A stretch of 64,000 nucleotides of DNA from JAPLNB01 sp964451955 (GCA_964451955.1 CAYVKG010000001.1:1-64000), one strand, 5' to 3'. Positions 15,001 through 21,601 are shown, counted from the stretch's first letter. Translations and numbers: made by a program. Notes: generated from the letters alone by a model not told the origin.

Positions 15001-15784
15001 TGTTGCCACGGTGATCTTGGACGCGGCGACGAATGATGCGGCGGGTACGGGCGACGACGCCATAACGATTGGGTCGTCTGGTTTGCCGGCCTCGCTGTCG
15101 ATGCTTCGCGTGAACAGCGGCATGGGCGCGAACGCGCTGACGGCGAACGGCGGCGTCACGACGATTGACACGACGGCAGGGCTAGGCGGCGCGAATCTGT
15201 CGGTGATCGCTAACAATTCAGCGGTGGTTGTGTTGCCCGGGAATCAACTGATCAAGTCGCTGTCGATCAGCGGCACGGCGGCGGTGGACGTGGGGAGGGG
15301 TAGCCTGGCGATTTCGGCGGCGGGTCCGACGACCATGGGCGAGGTGTTCAGCTATCTGGCATCGGGCCGGAATGGAGGGATGTGGGACGGGTGGGGGCTG
15401 AGGAGTTCGGTGGCTGCGGCACGTGCTTTGGGGGACGGTTTCACGGGACTGTCGCAGGGCCGGGACCAATACGGGAACATGCTGGTGAAGTACACGTGGA
15501 ACGGCGACGTGAACCTGGACGAGCTGATCAACGCGGACGACTACTTCGCGGTTGATTCGGGCTTCATCACCCAGGCTGGAGGGTACGAGAACGGGGACCT
15601 GAATTACGACGGAGCGGTAAACGCAGACGACTACTTCCTGATTGACTCGTCGTACATCGGCCAGACGAGCGGGCTTGCCGGCGTCATGTCCGTGGAGGTT
15701 CTGCCAGCGGCGCAGGAGGCGCGAAGGAAGGAGCCGGAGCGAACGGTGTTGGCGCATCTGTTTTCGACTAAGCCGGTGCTATAA
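2..15784 (+). CDS. Giant modular secreted beta-helix protein with dockerin-type C-terminus (5' partial)
   Basis: The frame is open at the left edge with no in-frame stop from base 2, so the true start and any signal peptide lie outside; GTG at 29 is only the first start-like codon. Counting from 29, the order is: RTX-like GGxGxD repeats (about residues 8-115), a propeller-like region with repeated VAWSD/EIYV motifs (120-560), a right-handed beta-helix (575-1000), a carbohydrate-binding-like domain (1040-1210), and a domain resembling Kre9/KNH. Four paralogous modules follow, each opening with a YYVND-type header near nt 4021, 6391, 8873 and 11347. Modules 1-3 each carry a beta-helix, a PA14-like and a Kre9/KNH-like domain; module 4 carries a LamG-like domain. 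Big_5-type Ig-like domains and two dockerin-like calcium loops (NADDYF, nt 15500-15660) end the protein. It is probably a secreted or cell-surface glycan-binding or degrading protein. The exact substrate cannot be told. Confidence 0.9.
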   Translation, partial: ATHTRGVSFVGGHSGRGGRGDDRIYGTGGNDSIAGGAGNDTVDGGAGDDVISGDAGWDLLLGGANHDTVYGHSASGAGDDNAVDYLYGDFGTNGSEATSGADKLYGQGGNDLLFGEAGNDSLSSTAGDLISYPGTVAETYTTPAATAAPTVVLTAGQNFAGATLPTGADVRGRWGDMAGSAHGGGVSASPAGALEPSVIGASAGVQYVAWSDARNGNYEIYVARYMPGSGWQQLAGSAQDGGISRSTTSSRRPSIALDGSGNPLVAWTEFSGTSSDIRALRYDPAANGGLGGWVALGTSNSGGGISATGAADNAVLVNTAGGPVVAYLNTTGGIANVFVKRFSGGAWSALAAGSASGTGVSGSATSVADVAAATDGTKVAVAWTQTVGTVKQVYLKEYAGAGFAAIAGSASTGGVSGSLVGATEPAVAYFGGSLFVAWSDMATGSAEIYAVRYTGGVRTAIAASAGGVSSTGGAATQPRLAANGASLYLAWADDTMQSRVDNDTAIYVRKYNGASFVEELAGDASYGGISHTGGSMWKMSLAVDSAGRPSAAWSEQAGGQGQIYDRANGFQITGTTYSAGGGTSIQSIIDGNVLKAGDVIVLNGTSAGFALTSADAGILIRALPGSTITGDITITGAKNILLQGLNVTGSVTVVNAVGFTLRESRVGAVSLSGSNDAQVLDNATASLSVSNCVGSVIEHNSTAGVTMSGATGLMLGDNRIVAATGIVILAASSGTIRGNDVEANGTGIQIDAVFSGSIEANDIHGAVTGVAYNAGATLSGNLIHGNITGVVVTVAGASGLGSVGASSPNRIYANGVGIQLTNGQAQNQHVYGNTTVGVAGTGTLGGSDMNLANRVENNPVGVNVVGTVQYNRIARNDTGISANSGNRILHNIVYRNSHYGVMVNSDADVRVVNNTFYAPVGDNVRVQGSSSNIEVRNNILWAESGYDVYVANDSQTGFLSDSNDLHVTGSGRIFYWTKDFTDILDLRADVAAIDLHSIGATVVNPNWSEPRFYNRGFDDYRVFDLTAGERFSSPTIDAGEALVDQGVPGSYSNLLANGSFESGTTSWSVNAGGGTAVSSPAPFDGERYFSVGTSPQGFAEQTVNLLIAGYTAGQLDSQDLVVVFGGRVRSAAEATADRGKILLSFLDADGKQIGETVGEAVAGNYSERWELVGGRRVIPVGTRSVLYRFQADRKTGSTNDAYLDNSFLFVVSESVMPDQGAYGNSMSEGAQSTNAHIALRSPDLYMDWERYKPRSIRWETFGNVSESMISIDLYQDSEQGPLFKLHIANTVDDGEYTWIPDTNGIGYGTFGLRIQVSFVDNAAAMDRSTETFAVPEDGDTYYVDDASNTNDEYTPAATGSNRNTGKRATAPKPNPINVLRTYELTAGAVLNVDTGTYPLIYTVVATSRTPADVRPSFLGNDRGFVLRGPANSAKTAELVTAIPNNASQDLIYFGDADLTKVRFLTLTGGRYGLHVSDGSTGIEVQRITARDNAQHGILFDGGSDFVRLRDVTSYNHTGYDGVYLNGGAGGLIENLVSYSNRRGLYVSGVGSVTIAGATLFYNTGTGLRQDGSTTNVFDSLTIYGNLAGIETSGPTTISNSDIYDNLNNGVFSSGSAVTLEDSYVHGNAAGVVLSAGVVTRNRIYGNLGSGIQGNYQPLTVTNNAIYSNQYGVYASAYVSGVFTISNNLMYGHSKASIRLIDKGPSAYEIVNNTLYEPTGDAIYATGSDNIHLRNNIIWTEGGYGVYVGNDSQTDFQSNYNLLYATGGGLVGYWQGDRATLTAWQYATFRDGDSLSADPLFVDVLGPDGVLGSPNVQGLVGTYYGNRTWSEPAVFSRVDRQVGYSGWGAPEASLANDNWSARWEGKIRFDVAGDYTFYINSEGPQKLVVNGEVLVDDAADPGLERAVTYHATSAGYYDFVYQMADNGGHATALVEWTTPLSGRAALLPGRITTEIPGGDGSDDNFHEQSESGSYKPGVGFTSDGAYSPAIDRGRPGDSFANEPAPAGGYVNLGAYGNTGEASKSRAKYILITNPNGGEALPQKTTYVIRWRSDGFAGNVRIEYSTTGYAGPFANLAADTGSAVNSGSYSWFISQALYGTSDQYVIRVSSVSDPAVSDVCDAVFTVKPPVSNYYVNDSSTDGGEYTFAPGDDANDGLTPATPMASVRAILTKYDLEFGDTIYVDTGTYSLTENIAIGHEDSGVRIQGPVGLGHVAMLDRGNRASGSYVFSLSNADAVTLSDLWMTGAVSGVYVSNGSSDLTVQKCVVFENASTGVSIVDAGSSNALIQDNVFYGYAPDNNRDQNTGLYIKDGQDPRVLRNVAYHTGGRDDYGIYLEDVGWNVVVRDNVAYNDGTGIWVRASSYEVCGNVVRDSDRGFWLQDTSAAEDGRAYGNVAYGISNNAFEIQQYGQIFENEAYDSGTGFAETGYNFAGSVHENVSHHNGTGFWSNQGLIANNRAYANGTGIRMTYSWVTVRGNKVYNNGTGILADGYTGNNSIVNNLVYDNSGGGIVLSDVQTSGYTMWVTNNTVMELGSSALSVTGNSQNVVLRNNILWSGGAGHYAISVSDGAQRGFSSDYNDLYFTDGAKLGLWQNVFGSLGDWRYELGLDVHSLSTDPGFASPGGADGIRGFRDQTGLKFEYFANRTLSGESLSTQYDRVVSFGSTSGVFRGVAGGSSENQSFRWTGEVYLSSAGTYTFWINSLGPQRLTVGDEVVIEDWSSPSNAERSGTYTALSAGWVSLKYEVVDDGGQTQASLMWSTPEDGASRLLRAYEPMGSGGGGTVASRAYLRYGSESWTAGVDDDFHLFSKASYPAVTGRSDSAGLDAGDVGSVYDQEPMPNGGRINLGYEGNTAEASKSPEKTVQLLSPNGFEKFHLDGHTIITWRSTGVGVSAIVQLSVSVDDGVTFTPIGFSENTGAFAWNPDALTLAGRVKISYLPPAGPAIEDVSDNAFTVGGAGNVYYVNDAATDGDEYCTAAGSNTNTGTTPGDPMASLGALLGAYPIGAGDVVYIDTGVYTPATNISLTATNSGVRIQGPVGLGHVAMLDRGNRASGSYVFSLSNADAVTLSDLWMTGAVSGVYVSNGSSDLTVQKCVVFENASTGVSIVDAGSSNALIQDNVFYGYAPDNNRDQNTGLYIKDGQDPRVLRNVAYHTGGRDDYGIYLEDVGWNVVVRDNVAYNDGTGIWVRASSYEVCGNVVRDSDRGFWLQDTSAAEDGRAYGNVAYGISNNAFEIQQYGQIFENEAYDSGTGFAETGYNFAGSVHENVSHHNGTGFWSNQGLIANNRAYANGTGIRMTYSWVTVRGNKVYNNGTGILADGYTGNNSIVNNLVYDNSGGGIVLSDVQTSGYTMWVTNNTVMELGSSALSVTGNSQNVVLRNNILWSGGAGHYAISVSDGAQRGFSSDYNDLYFTDGAKLGLWQNVFGSLGDWRYELGLDVHSLSTDPGFASPGGADGIRGFRDQTGLKFEYFANRTLSGESLSTQYDRVVSFGSTSGVFRGVAGGSSENQSFRWTGEVYLSSAGTYTFWINSLGPQRLTVGDEVVIEDWSSPSNAERSGTYTALSAGWVSLKYEVVDDGGQTQASLMWSTPEDGASRLLRAYEPMGSGGGGTVASRAYLRYGSESWTAGVDDDFHLFSKASYPAVTGRSDSAGLDAGDVGSVYDQEPMPNGGRINLGYEGNTAEASKSPEKTVQLLSPIGGEKVRKGQGVLIRWRSTGFGATERVNIEFSSNGGSSYTMIANARVNDSGFAWNPSVVTLQGRIRISSASNPAIFDVSRSVFAIGVATNKYYVNDSSRTGDQYSTAIGSNANSGTTPGDPMASLNALLSAYDLEPGDTVYVDTGIYNLPTNVRVNADDSGIAIVGPVSSPTLGADYSKKVLEDFPVAYYRMGESSGATAVDASLNHLDGTYMNGILLGTAGAINGDSDTAVTLDGVNDYIGPPSSATAFSDFTGGITLEAWVYPTASGSWQRFFDIGAGQANENILFGRNGTTSELFLQVYNGSTAGASVTTSGNQLELNRWQYFVATIDSSGNAVIYKNGRAVASGSVNVPKNVTRTSVFIGKDNWTANQPFAGRMDEVAIYGFALSSATIADRYYIATGQGALLNRGNTGSGRYGIELNGAADVSIRDLQMTGAEQGLVANNADRLVLTSMTAYNNASRGFYVGTDVEDAVITGNTAYGTSGNDALNQETGFYLRGSRMTVDANTAFKLGDAYGDGIYIDNYPMNIVFTNNLAYSNANGITLLVGQATVHDNEVRNNSRGLHVNDNDSAYRTTVYDNDIHDNTTGLSVSANVDAYSNEATSNRGDGIYVDDSASNTVVHDNYVSKNATGIEARSGTISHNRVMGNTGEGILLSYSVGTISANSVYGNSIGIEVSGYYAGSTAIVNNLVYDNANNAIYVHGITSGGAVRINNNTIHHENGSAILLASNTPAMNLSNNIVQINGGFGIETSGSMSGFDSNYNDIYLGRPGANVGKWLGTTTATLAEWRLASGKDAGSISADPVFLDPNGADNLFGWEQPDPQSQYADFGADDNFHLRRGSPAIDAGDSETGAGRDAEGNPRLDDVGTINTGNGVYRFYDMGAFEFQGSSSDITPPVVTELSPIGMTDDVLSNAVFNMMTVTFSKPLDAVAASSLAFYRLTEAGVDGAFGTTDDVDIPVLAASYTPGDTHVRLSFGGSLLNGRYRLRLISSPPNAIVDTSGNALDGDVDGAAGGDFVRSFRLDTTPPSGVLVDPADGSVVASGFGYVDIKWSDTGSGLNLATISADDILITGVDVDSVQPRGGGVYRYVYNVDGDALPQGLITVLSIPGAVADLAGNTTAAATLGTFQVGSGVFVGTESDDTYYVRLGADGSTVEIWYNEPAAPAGAATFTRALGALTELRFLTLGGNDSVVIDLANGEPIPTGGLFYNGGLPASAPGDSLTLIGKPATSSGTYLPSGTTPGSGIVTTSGRSIEFVNVEGVNARSVASMTVRTPNSEDVVALDTLTVNTGRASGTSGGVAFGPLMFFNVATVILDAATNDAAGTGDDAITIGSSGLPASLSMLRVNSGMGANALTANGGVTTIDTTAGLGGANLSVIANNSAVVVLPGNQLIKSLSISGTAAVDVGRGSLAISAAGPTTMGEVFSYLASGRNGGMWDGWGLRSSVAAARALGDGFTGLSQGRDQYGNMLVKYTWNGDVNLDELINADDYFAVDSGFITQAGGYENGDLNYDGAVNADDYFLIDSSYIGQTSGLAGVMSVEVLPAAQEARRKEPERTVLAHLFSTKPVL
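6596..8597 (+). repeat. 2,002-bp direct repeat, copy 1
   Basis: This segment lies inside the giant gene and matches 9077-11078 at a constant offset of 2,481 bp. I compared the two stretches line by line and saw no difference. Identity starts at TCCGGGGTGCG and ends at GTCGCCGA; the flanks diverge at once. The offset is a multiple of three (827 codons), so frame is kept. The copy encodes most of a beta-helix, the PA14-like domain and the linker into the Kre9/KNH-like domain. Confidence 0.93.
9077..11078 (+). repeat. 2,002-bp direct repeat, copy 2
   Basis: This is the second copy of 6596-8597, separated from it by 479 bp of unrelated sequence that encodes a diverged Kre9/KNH-like domain and module header. 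Identity at synonymous positions as well as in protein points to a very recent duplication, to gene conversion, or to an assembly error. The other modules of the same protein are only recognisably similar, not identical. Confidence 0.93.
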
Positions 15785-15931
15785 AGGTCAAGCGAGGATT
15801 GCGGAAGCGGTACGCGATGCGAGCATCTTGAGGGGTTGCTCGGATAGGGGGCTTGCTCGCGGCTGGCAGGAAGCGCACCATATCTGCGCGCTTCACTCGG
15901 GTCGCGCGTCCTGTTTGAACAGAAAGGTCCC

Positions 15932-18900
15932 ATGGACAAGAGACTCCTGGCCGACTTTGCGTGTCCCTCAAGTCAGTTCCGTGGCAAGCCATTCTGGGCA
16001 TGGAACGGGAAGCTGGAGCCGAGCGAGCTTCGGCGGCAGATACGCGTGATGCACGAGATGGGTCTGGGGGGGTTTTTCATGCATTCGAGGGTGGGGCTTT
16101 CGACGCGGTACCTCGGGGCGGAATGGTTTGACTGCGTGGAGGCTTGTTTGGACGAGGCGAAGCGGCTGGGGATGGAGGCGTGGCTGTACGACGAAGACCG
16201 GTGGCCATCTGGAGCAGCGGGCGGGCTGGTCACGCGGAACCCGAAGCATCGGATGCGACACTTGAAACTGGAGACAGTTGACGATCCGGCGAAGTTCAGG
16301 TGGACGGGGGAGGTATTGGCGGCGTTCTGCGCGAAGGTTGATGGTGTGAACGCGTCTGGCGTCAGGCGGGTGACGCAAGAAGGCGTGAGAAAGGCGATGA
16401 GTTCGGCGTCGGGCGATTCGTTGCTGGTCTTTCGGGTGATGCAGAACGAACTGAGCCCGTGGTACAACGGCTACACGTACTTGGACACGCTCAGCGAGTC
16501 TGCGGTTGCCGAGTTCATCAGGACGACGCACGAACTGTACCGGAAGAAGATCGGAAAGCATTTCGGGACGCTGGTCCCGGGTATTTTCACGGACGAGCCG
16601 AATTACGGGATGCATGACGGCGACACGCGAGCGTGGACGGGGAAGCTGCCGAGAGTTTTCCGCCGGCGATATGGGTATGACCTGATTGAGCATCTCCCGG
16701 AGCTGTTTTTCAATATTGACGGTCGCGAAGTATCGCGTGTGAGATGGCATTATTATGACTGCATCACGCACCTGTTTGTGACGGCGTTTTCGAAACAGAT
16801 TGGCGAATGGTGCGCGAAGCACGGCTTGCTGTTTACCGGACATATCCTGTACGAGGACACGCTTCGGGACCAGACGCGAGCTGTCGGGGCGGCGATGCGG
16901 CATTACGAACACATGCAGGCGGCCGGAATGGATTTGCTGACCGAGCATTGGCGGGCGTACGCGACGGCGAAGCAGGTGGCGTCGGCGGCGCGGCAATTCG
17001 GCTGGAAATGGCGACTCACGGAAACGTACGGCTGCACCGGCTGGGATTTTCCGTTCGAGGCACAGAAGGCGCTAGGCGACTGGCAGGCGGCGTGCGGCAT
17101 CAATCTGCGTTGCCAGCATCTATGCTGGTACACGATGCAAGGGGAAGCGAAGCGAGACTACCCGGCGAGCATTTTTTACCAGTCGCCGTGGTGGCGGCAT
17201 TATCGCAAAGTGGAGGATTACTACGCGCGGATCACGGCAGTCATGACGCGAGGTTGGGAGGTTCGGGATTTGCTGGTGATTCATCCGATCGAGTCGATAT
17301 GGGCGATGGCGTCGCGAGACTTCAAAAGGAACACGTCGTTGGCGCAATTTGACCAGGTTTTCAACGACGTGACGAATGCGCTGCTGTCGGTTCAGATTGA
17401 CTTCGACTATGGGGACGAGGAACTCCTGTCAAGGCATGGGAAGGTTGCCAGATCAAACGGCAAGGGGGTTCTGAGGGTCAACAAGGCGACGTACAAGGCG
17501 GTCCTGGTGCCGCCGCTGAAGACGATGCGGTCGTCGACGGTCGCGTTGCTGAAGAAGTTCCGTGCGGCTGGGGGTGTGGTGTTGTTCGCGGGGGAGGTGG
17601 GGGCCTATGTGGATGGTGAGCAGAGCGTGGAAATGGTGAAATTGGCAGAGGGGTGTCCGCGGGCGGAGATTGACGGGCAGGCGTTCTCGGACTCGCTGTC
17701 GGGGGCGTGTCGGCGAATTCGCGTCACCGATGGCAGGGGCGAGGCGCCTGCGCCGGTGATCCATCTGTTGCGGGAGGACAAGGAGAATTACTACCTGTTT
17801 GTGGTGAATACGAGCTATCTGCCGCAGGTGTGGTCGCAGGATCCGCTGACGCGCGAAAGGACGAAGGCTTTTCAGGAGATTCGAATTCAGGGATTTGGCG
17901 ACGCGCAGGGGGCTCCGCTGGAGCTGGACGCGGAGACGGGCGAGGTGTTTGCGGCGAGCGCCGTTCGCAATTCGGAGGGGTGGACGGTGCGGACGTCGCT
18001 TACGCGGCTTGGGAGCCGGTTGTTCGTGATTCCGAAGCGAGCGACGGACTCGCAATATGCGAGGCGGCCGCGACTGGCGGACGTTGGGGCGGACTTCGTG
18101 ACGGGGCCATTCGAAATCACGTTGTCAGAGTCGAACTGTATCGCGTTGGATTGCGCGGCATACAGGATCGGAAACGGGGCATGGCAGCCCACGACGGAGA
18201 TTCTGCGGGTGGATCGTGCCGTGCGCGAGTCACTGGGCGTTGCGGTGCGTGGCGGGGCGATGGTCCAGCCATGGGCGCGGGCCGAGCCGGAAAGCCCGAA
18301 GCAGACGCCGCTGGCGCTGGCGTACACCTTTCATGTTGAAGCAATGCCGTCAGGGTCGCTATCGCTGGCGATTGAAGAGCCGCAACGTTATCGGATTGCG
18401 TTGAACGGCGAGGTGGTGAACACGGATGCCGAGTGCGGCTGGTGGACGGACCGATCGTTGCGGACGATTCCGCTGGACCCGGCGATTCTGAGGTTCGGGC
18501 CGAACGAACTGGCGGTGCATACGGACTTTGATGAGAGATCGTCTGGCCTGGAGATCATCTATCTGTTGGGGAATTTCGGAGTCCGGGTGGAGAACGCGCA
18601 GATCACGATGACCTTGGCGCCACGCTCGCTGCAACTGGGGGACTGGGTGGTGCAAGGTCTGCCGTTCTACTCGGGGTCGGTGACCTACCGGAAGACAATT
18701 GTGCCGAAGCTGCAGGCGGGTCGGCGTCTATTTGTGCGTTTGCCGGAATATCGGGGTGTGGCGGCGCGCGTGCTTGTTGACGGAAGACCGGCGGGAATCA
18801 TCGCCTGGCCGCCGAACGAGTTGGAGATTACATCGTGGGTGACAGGGGGTTCGCAGGAACTGGCGATAGAAGTCCTGGGCCATCGGCGGAATTCGCATGG

Positions 18901-19039
18901 TCCGCTGCATCACCGAGACCTTTGGCCAGTATGGACGGGCCCGGACCAATTCGTGACAAGGGGTGAGGAATGGACCGACGGGTACCAGCTTGTGCCGTGT
19001 GGGCTTATGCAGCCGGCGCAGCTCATTGTCAGACAATGA
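15932..19039 (+). CDS. GH106-like glycoside hydrolase (alpha-L-rhamnosidase family)
   Basis: This 1,035-residue protein is likely to hydrolyse a terminal sugar, alpha-L-rhamnose if typical of the family, from an oligosaccharide. The N-terminal core shows motifs usual for PF17132-type proteins: FWAWNG (21-26), GGFFMHSRVGLSTRYL (46-61) and YDEDRWPSG (86-94), followed by an acidic FTDEPNYG segment. The last 150 residues look like a galactose-binding-type beta-sandwich. I see no signal peptide, so the enzyme may act in the cytoplasm on imported oligosaccharides; a start further upstream is not supported. The ATG is preceded by AGAAAGG. It follows the giant gene by 147 bp and converges on the aldolase operon. 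The substrate is inferred from the family only. Confidence 0.75.
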   Translation: MDKRLLADFACPSSQFRGKPFWAWNGKLEPSELRRQIRVMHEMGLGGFFMHSRVGLSTRYLGAEWFDCVEACLDEAKRLGMEAWLYDEDRWPSGAAGGLVTRNPKHRMRHLKLETVDDPAKFRWTGEVLAAFCAKVDGVNASGVRRVTQEGVRKAMSSASGDSLLVFRVMQNELSPWYNGYTYLDTLSESAVAEFIRTTHELYRKKIGKHFGTLVPGIFTDEPNYGMHDGDTRAWTGKLPRVFRRRYGYDLIEHLPELFFNIDGREVSRVRWHYYDCITHLFVTAFSKQIGEWCAKHGLLFTGHILYEDTLRDQTRAVGAAMRHYEHMQAAGMDLLTEHWRAYATAKQVASAARQFGWKWRLTETYGCTGWDFPFEAQKALGDWQAACGINLRCQHLCWYTMQGEAKRDYPASIFYQSPWWRHYRKVEDYYARITAVMTRGWEVRDLLVIHPIESIWAMASRDFKRNTSLAQFDQVFNDVTNALLSVQIDFDYGDEELLSRHGKVARSNGKGVLRVNKATYKAVLVPPLKTMRSSTVALLKKFRAAGGVVLFAGEVGAYVDGEQSVEMVKLAEGCPRAEIDGQAFSDSLSGACRRIRVTDGRGEAPAPVIHLLREDKENYYLFVVNTSYLPQVWSQDPLTRERTKAFQEIRIQGFGDAQGAPLELDAETGEVFAASAVRNSEGWTVRTSLTRLGSRLFVIPKRATDSQYARRPRLADVGADFVTGPFEITLSESNCIALDCAAYRIGNGAWQPTTEILRVDRAVRESLGVAVRGGAMVQPWARAEPESPKQTPLALAYTFHVEAMPSGSLSLAIEEPQRYRIALNGEVVNTDAECGWWTDRSLRTIPLDPAILRFGPNELAVHTDFDERSSGLEIIYLLGNFGVRVENAQITMTLAPRSLQLGDWVVQGLPFYSGSVTYRKTIVPKLQAGRRLFVRLPEYRGVAARVLVDGRPAGIIAWPPNELEITSWVTGGSQELAIEVLGHRRNSHGPLHHRDLWPVWTGPDQFVTRGEEWTDGYQLVPCGLMQPAQLIVRQ

Positions 19040-19147
19040 GGAACCGAGGCGCGGGCATCGAGTAGGAAGAGGGGCAAACGGGATGGGGCCTATTCGTTGG
19101 AGGGTGTCTTGGGTGCGGGGATGGGCGAATCCCAAAGCAAAGGCGGT

Positions 19148-20062
19148 TCACTGGAGCAGGCCGAGTTCCGAGAGTATTGCGCGGACGGCTCGTCTCTGGT
19201 CGGGAGTGCAGGATGCGAACGGCGGGGCCATATGCTCGCCGCAGACGTTGAGCTGCGCGAGGGCGCACTTGAGGCCGCGGAGGATGGCAGGGATTCCATT
19301 GCCGAGGGCATAGACTCGCTGCAGTTGAACGACGCGAGACTGTAACAGGTTCGTGCGCGGGATGTCGCCGGTGGCGGCAGCGTTGTAGAGATCGACGAAG
19401 AGGGTGGGATCGAGGTTTGCGCCGGCGGGGACGCCGCCAACGGCACCGAGCATAACGCCGTCCGCCAATGAAGCCTCCATTCCGACCATGGTGCTCCAGT
19501 CGGACCTGGTCACGTTGGCCAGAAGTTGGCGGAGGTAGGTGATAGAGCCGGAACTATCCTTGATCCCGACAACGCGGTGGAGGTCGGAGAGTTGGCGGAC
19601 GGTGGGGATTTCGTATTGGACTTTGGTCAGAACGGGGATGTTGTAGAGGATGATGGGGAGACTCTGGCGGTAAGCAAAGGCGGTTACGTATTGAACGAGT
19701 TCGGCCTGGTCGGGGGGCAGGTAGTAGGGGGCGGAGACGACGATGCCGGCGGCGCCGGCGATTTCGGCGTGGCGGGCCAACTGGAGCGATTCGTCGAGGC
19801 AGGTATCTGTTACGCCGACCCAGACGGGCACGCGGCCTCGGACGATGGCGCACGTGTGGTCGACAAGTTCTCGCCGTTGCGCGGGGCTGATGGCGGTGGC
19901 TTCACCCGTGGTGCCGAGCGCGAAGAGGCCATGCACACCGCCGGCGAGCATGCGTTCGATCAGGCGTTCGAGGGCGGGCAGATCGAGGTTGTGGTTGTGG
20001 GTCAAGGGGGTGACCATCGGTGGGACGATCCCACGGAGAGCTTTCTGCATGGGAGAGGTCAT
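19148..20062 (-). CDS. DHDPS/NAL-family class I aldolase
   Basis: This 304-residue TIM barrel has the hallmarks of the dihydrodipicolinate synthase / N-acetylneuraminate lyase family: GTTGE at 50-54, catalytic Tyr140 in YNIP, and Schiff-base Lys168 in GIKDSSG. The GTTGE loop is the form usual in DapA rather than the GSTGE common in NanA. The neighbours are a sodium:solute symporter, a BNR/sialidase-like protein and a YidR-like protein, which argues for a catabolic sugar-acid lyase rather than lysine biosynthesis. Its start overlaps the symporter stop by 4 bp (ATGA), so the two are probably translationally coupled. It is the last gene of the minus-strand operon. The substrate (sialic acid, a 2-keto-3-deoxy sugar acid, or other) cannot be decided from sequence. 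Confidence 0.88.
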   Translation of the reverse strand: MTSPMQKALRGIVPPMVTPLTHNHNLDLPALERLIERMLAGGVHGLFALGTTGEATAISPAQRRELVDHTCAIVRGRVPVWVGVTDTCLDESLQLARHAEIAGAAGIVVSAPYYLPPDQAELVQYVTAFAYRQSLPIILYNIPVLTKVQYEIPTVRQLSDLHRVVGIKDSSGSITYLRQLLANVTRSDWSTMVGMEASLADGVMLGAVGGVPAGANLDPTLFVDLYNAAATGDIPRTNLLQSRVVQLQRVYALGNGIPAILRGLKCALAQLNVCGEHMAPPFASCTPDQRRAVRAILSELGLLQ

Positions 20063-21573
20063 AGTCGATCGCCTTTCTCGACGACAAGAGCGTCGATGGC
20101 GGCGGATTGTTGTTCTCGCGTGAACAGGATGCAGACGGCAAAGCCAACGACCAATATCGCGAGGGTTCCTGCGACGGCGACGAGGAACTCATGGCAGGGT
20201 CTGGGCAGCGCACCGAGCCATCCCTTGTTGGCGGCGGTGAGGCAGAGGATGATGGCGACTCCGACGGCAACGCCAGCGGCGGCCGCGCTGCTGTTGGTGC
20301 GTCTGGAGAGCAAGCCAAGGAGGAAGAGGCCGAGCATTCCGCCGCTGAAGACGCCGGCCAGTTCCCACCAGACATCGAGGATTGTCTTGGCTTGGATCAT
20401 CGCGATTGCCACGCCGATTCCCGCCAGTCCCCAGAAAAGGGTGGCGATATGGAGGACTCGCATGGATTCTCTCTCGCTGGCATTGGGCCTGAAATAGCGT
20501 TTGTAGATATCGCAGAGGGTGAGAGTAGCCATGCTGTTGAGGTTGGAGTCCATGGAAGCGGCGAAGATGGCTGCGACGACGAGTCCGCTGAATCCGGCGG
20601 GGAGGGCGTTGGCGATGAACCAGGGGAAGACGGAGTCGGGGTGATGGGCGGCGTCAACGCCTTGGAGGAGGGCGGGGTTGAGTTGGAGGAGAGCCCAGAG
20701 GGCGGTCCCGATGAAGAAGAACGTGGCGGCGGTGGGGACATAGAGGCCGGCGGTGAGCCAGACGCTCTTCTTTGCTTCGCGATCGTTTCTGGCGGTGATG
20801 TATCGCTGGACATAGCTTTGATCGATGGCGAAGTTGCCCAGGTTAATCACAAGGGCATATGTGAATACGACCCAGACGGTTGGCTCGGTGAGGGAGGCGC
20901 TGAAACTCCCGAGGCTGAACTTGTCGTGCTGCGAGGCGACGCGCATGACGCCGCCGAAGCCGCCGGGGACGTTAAGCAGGATCGCGGCGATGCAGATGAT
21001 GGGCCCCGCAACGAGGACGATACTCTGGATGACGCCGGTCCAGATGACGGCCTTGATTCCACCGAGCACGGTGTAGGTGGTCATGAGGAGGCCCGTGCCG
21101 AGGATGATGAAGCGGACATCCCAGCCAACGAGGGGTGCGACGGCCAGGGCGAGAAGGTAGCAGATGGTGCCCATGCGAGCCATTTGAGTGAGCAGGAAGC
21201 AGACGACGGCGTAGGTGCGAGCCCAGGGGCCGAAGCGGTTTTCGAGGTGTTCATAGGCGGAGAGCTGTCCGGAGCGGCGATAGAAAGGGACGAACCAGGT
21301 AACGGCGGCCCAGGCGGCAAGCGGTGTGGCGAGGGAGAAGACGAAGGGATTCCAGTTGCCGGCGAGGGATTTTCCGGGGTTGGCCAGGAAGCTGATGCTG
21401 CTGATGTAGGAACCGAACATAGAGAGACCGACGGCCCAACCGGACATGGTTCTGTCGGCGGCGATGAACTCGGCGGGGGTCTGCCTTTTGCGGCCGAACC
21501 ATGCTCCGACGCCGACGATGCCGACGAGGTAAGCGAGGAGGATGGCGAGATCAAGGGCAGGGAGTCTGTGCAT
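20059..21573 (-). CDS. Sodium:solute symporter (SSS family)
   Basis: This is a 504-residue polytopic membrane protein with about 13 hydrophobic segments. The first helix begins near residue 5, and the family features include the GSYISSISFLANPG stretch and the GLVVAAIFAASMDSNLNSMAT region. It probably imports a sugar or sugar acid with sodium. I chose the ATG at 21573 because the membrane protein starts there; upstream in-frame codons encode a polar Ser/Pro-rich stretch that runs into the preceding gene. It lies 28 bp after the BNR gene and overlaps the aldolase by 4 bp. The link to the aldolase suggests it carries that enzyme's substrate. Confidence 0.9.
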   Translation of the reverse strand: MHRLPALDLAILLAYLVGIVGVGAWFGRKRQTPAEFIAADRTMSGWAVGLSMFGSYISSISFLANPGKSLAGNWNPFVFSLATPLAAWAAVTWFVPFYRRSGQLSAYEHLENRFGPWARTYAVVCFLLTQMARMGTICYLLALAVAPLVGWDVRFIILGTGLLMTTYTVLGGIKAVIWTGVIQSIVLVAGPIICIAAILLNVPGGFGGVMRVASQHDKFSLGSFSASLTEPTVWVVFTYALVINLGNFAIDQSYVQRYITARNDREAKKSVWLTAGLYVPTAATFFFIGTALWALLQLNPALLQGVDAAHHPDSVFPWFIANALPAGFSGLVVAAIFAASMDSNLNSMATLTLCDIYKRYFRPNASERESMRVLHIATLFWGLAGIGVAIAMIQAKTILDVWWELAGVFSGGMLGLFLLGLLSRRTNSSAAAAGVAVGVAIILCLTAANKGWLGALPRPCHEFLVAVAGTLAILVVGFAVCILFTREQQSAAIDALVVEKGDRL

Positions 21574-21601
21574 GGGTTGGAATTCCCAGACAAGTGAGGG
21601 G

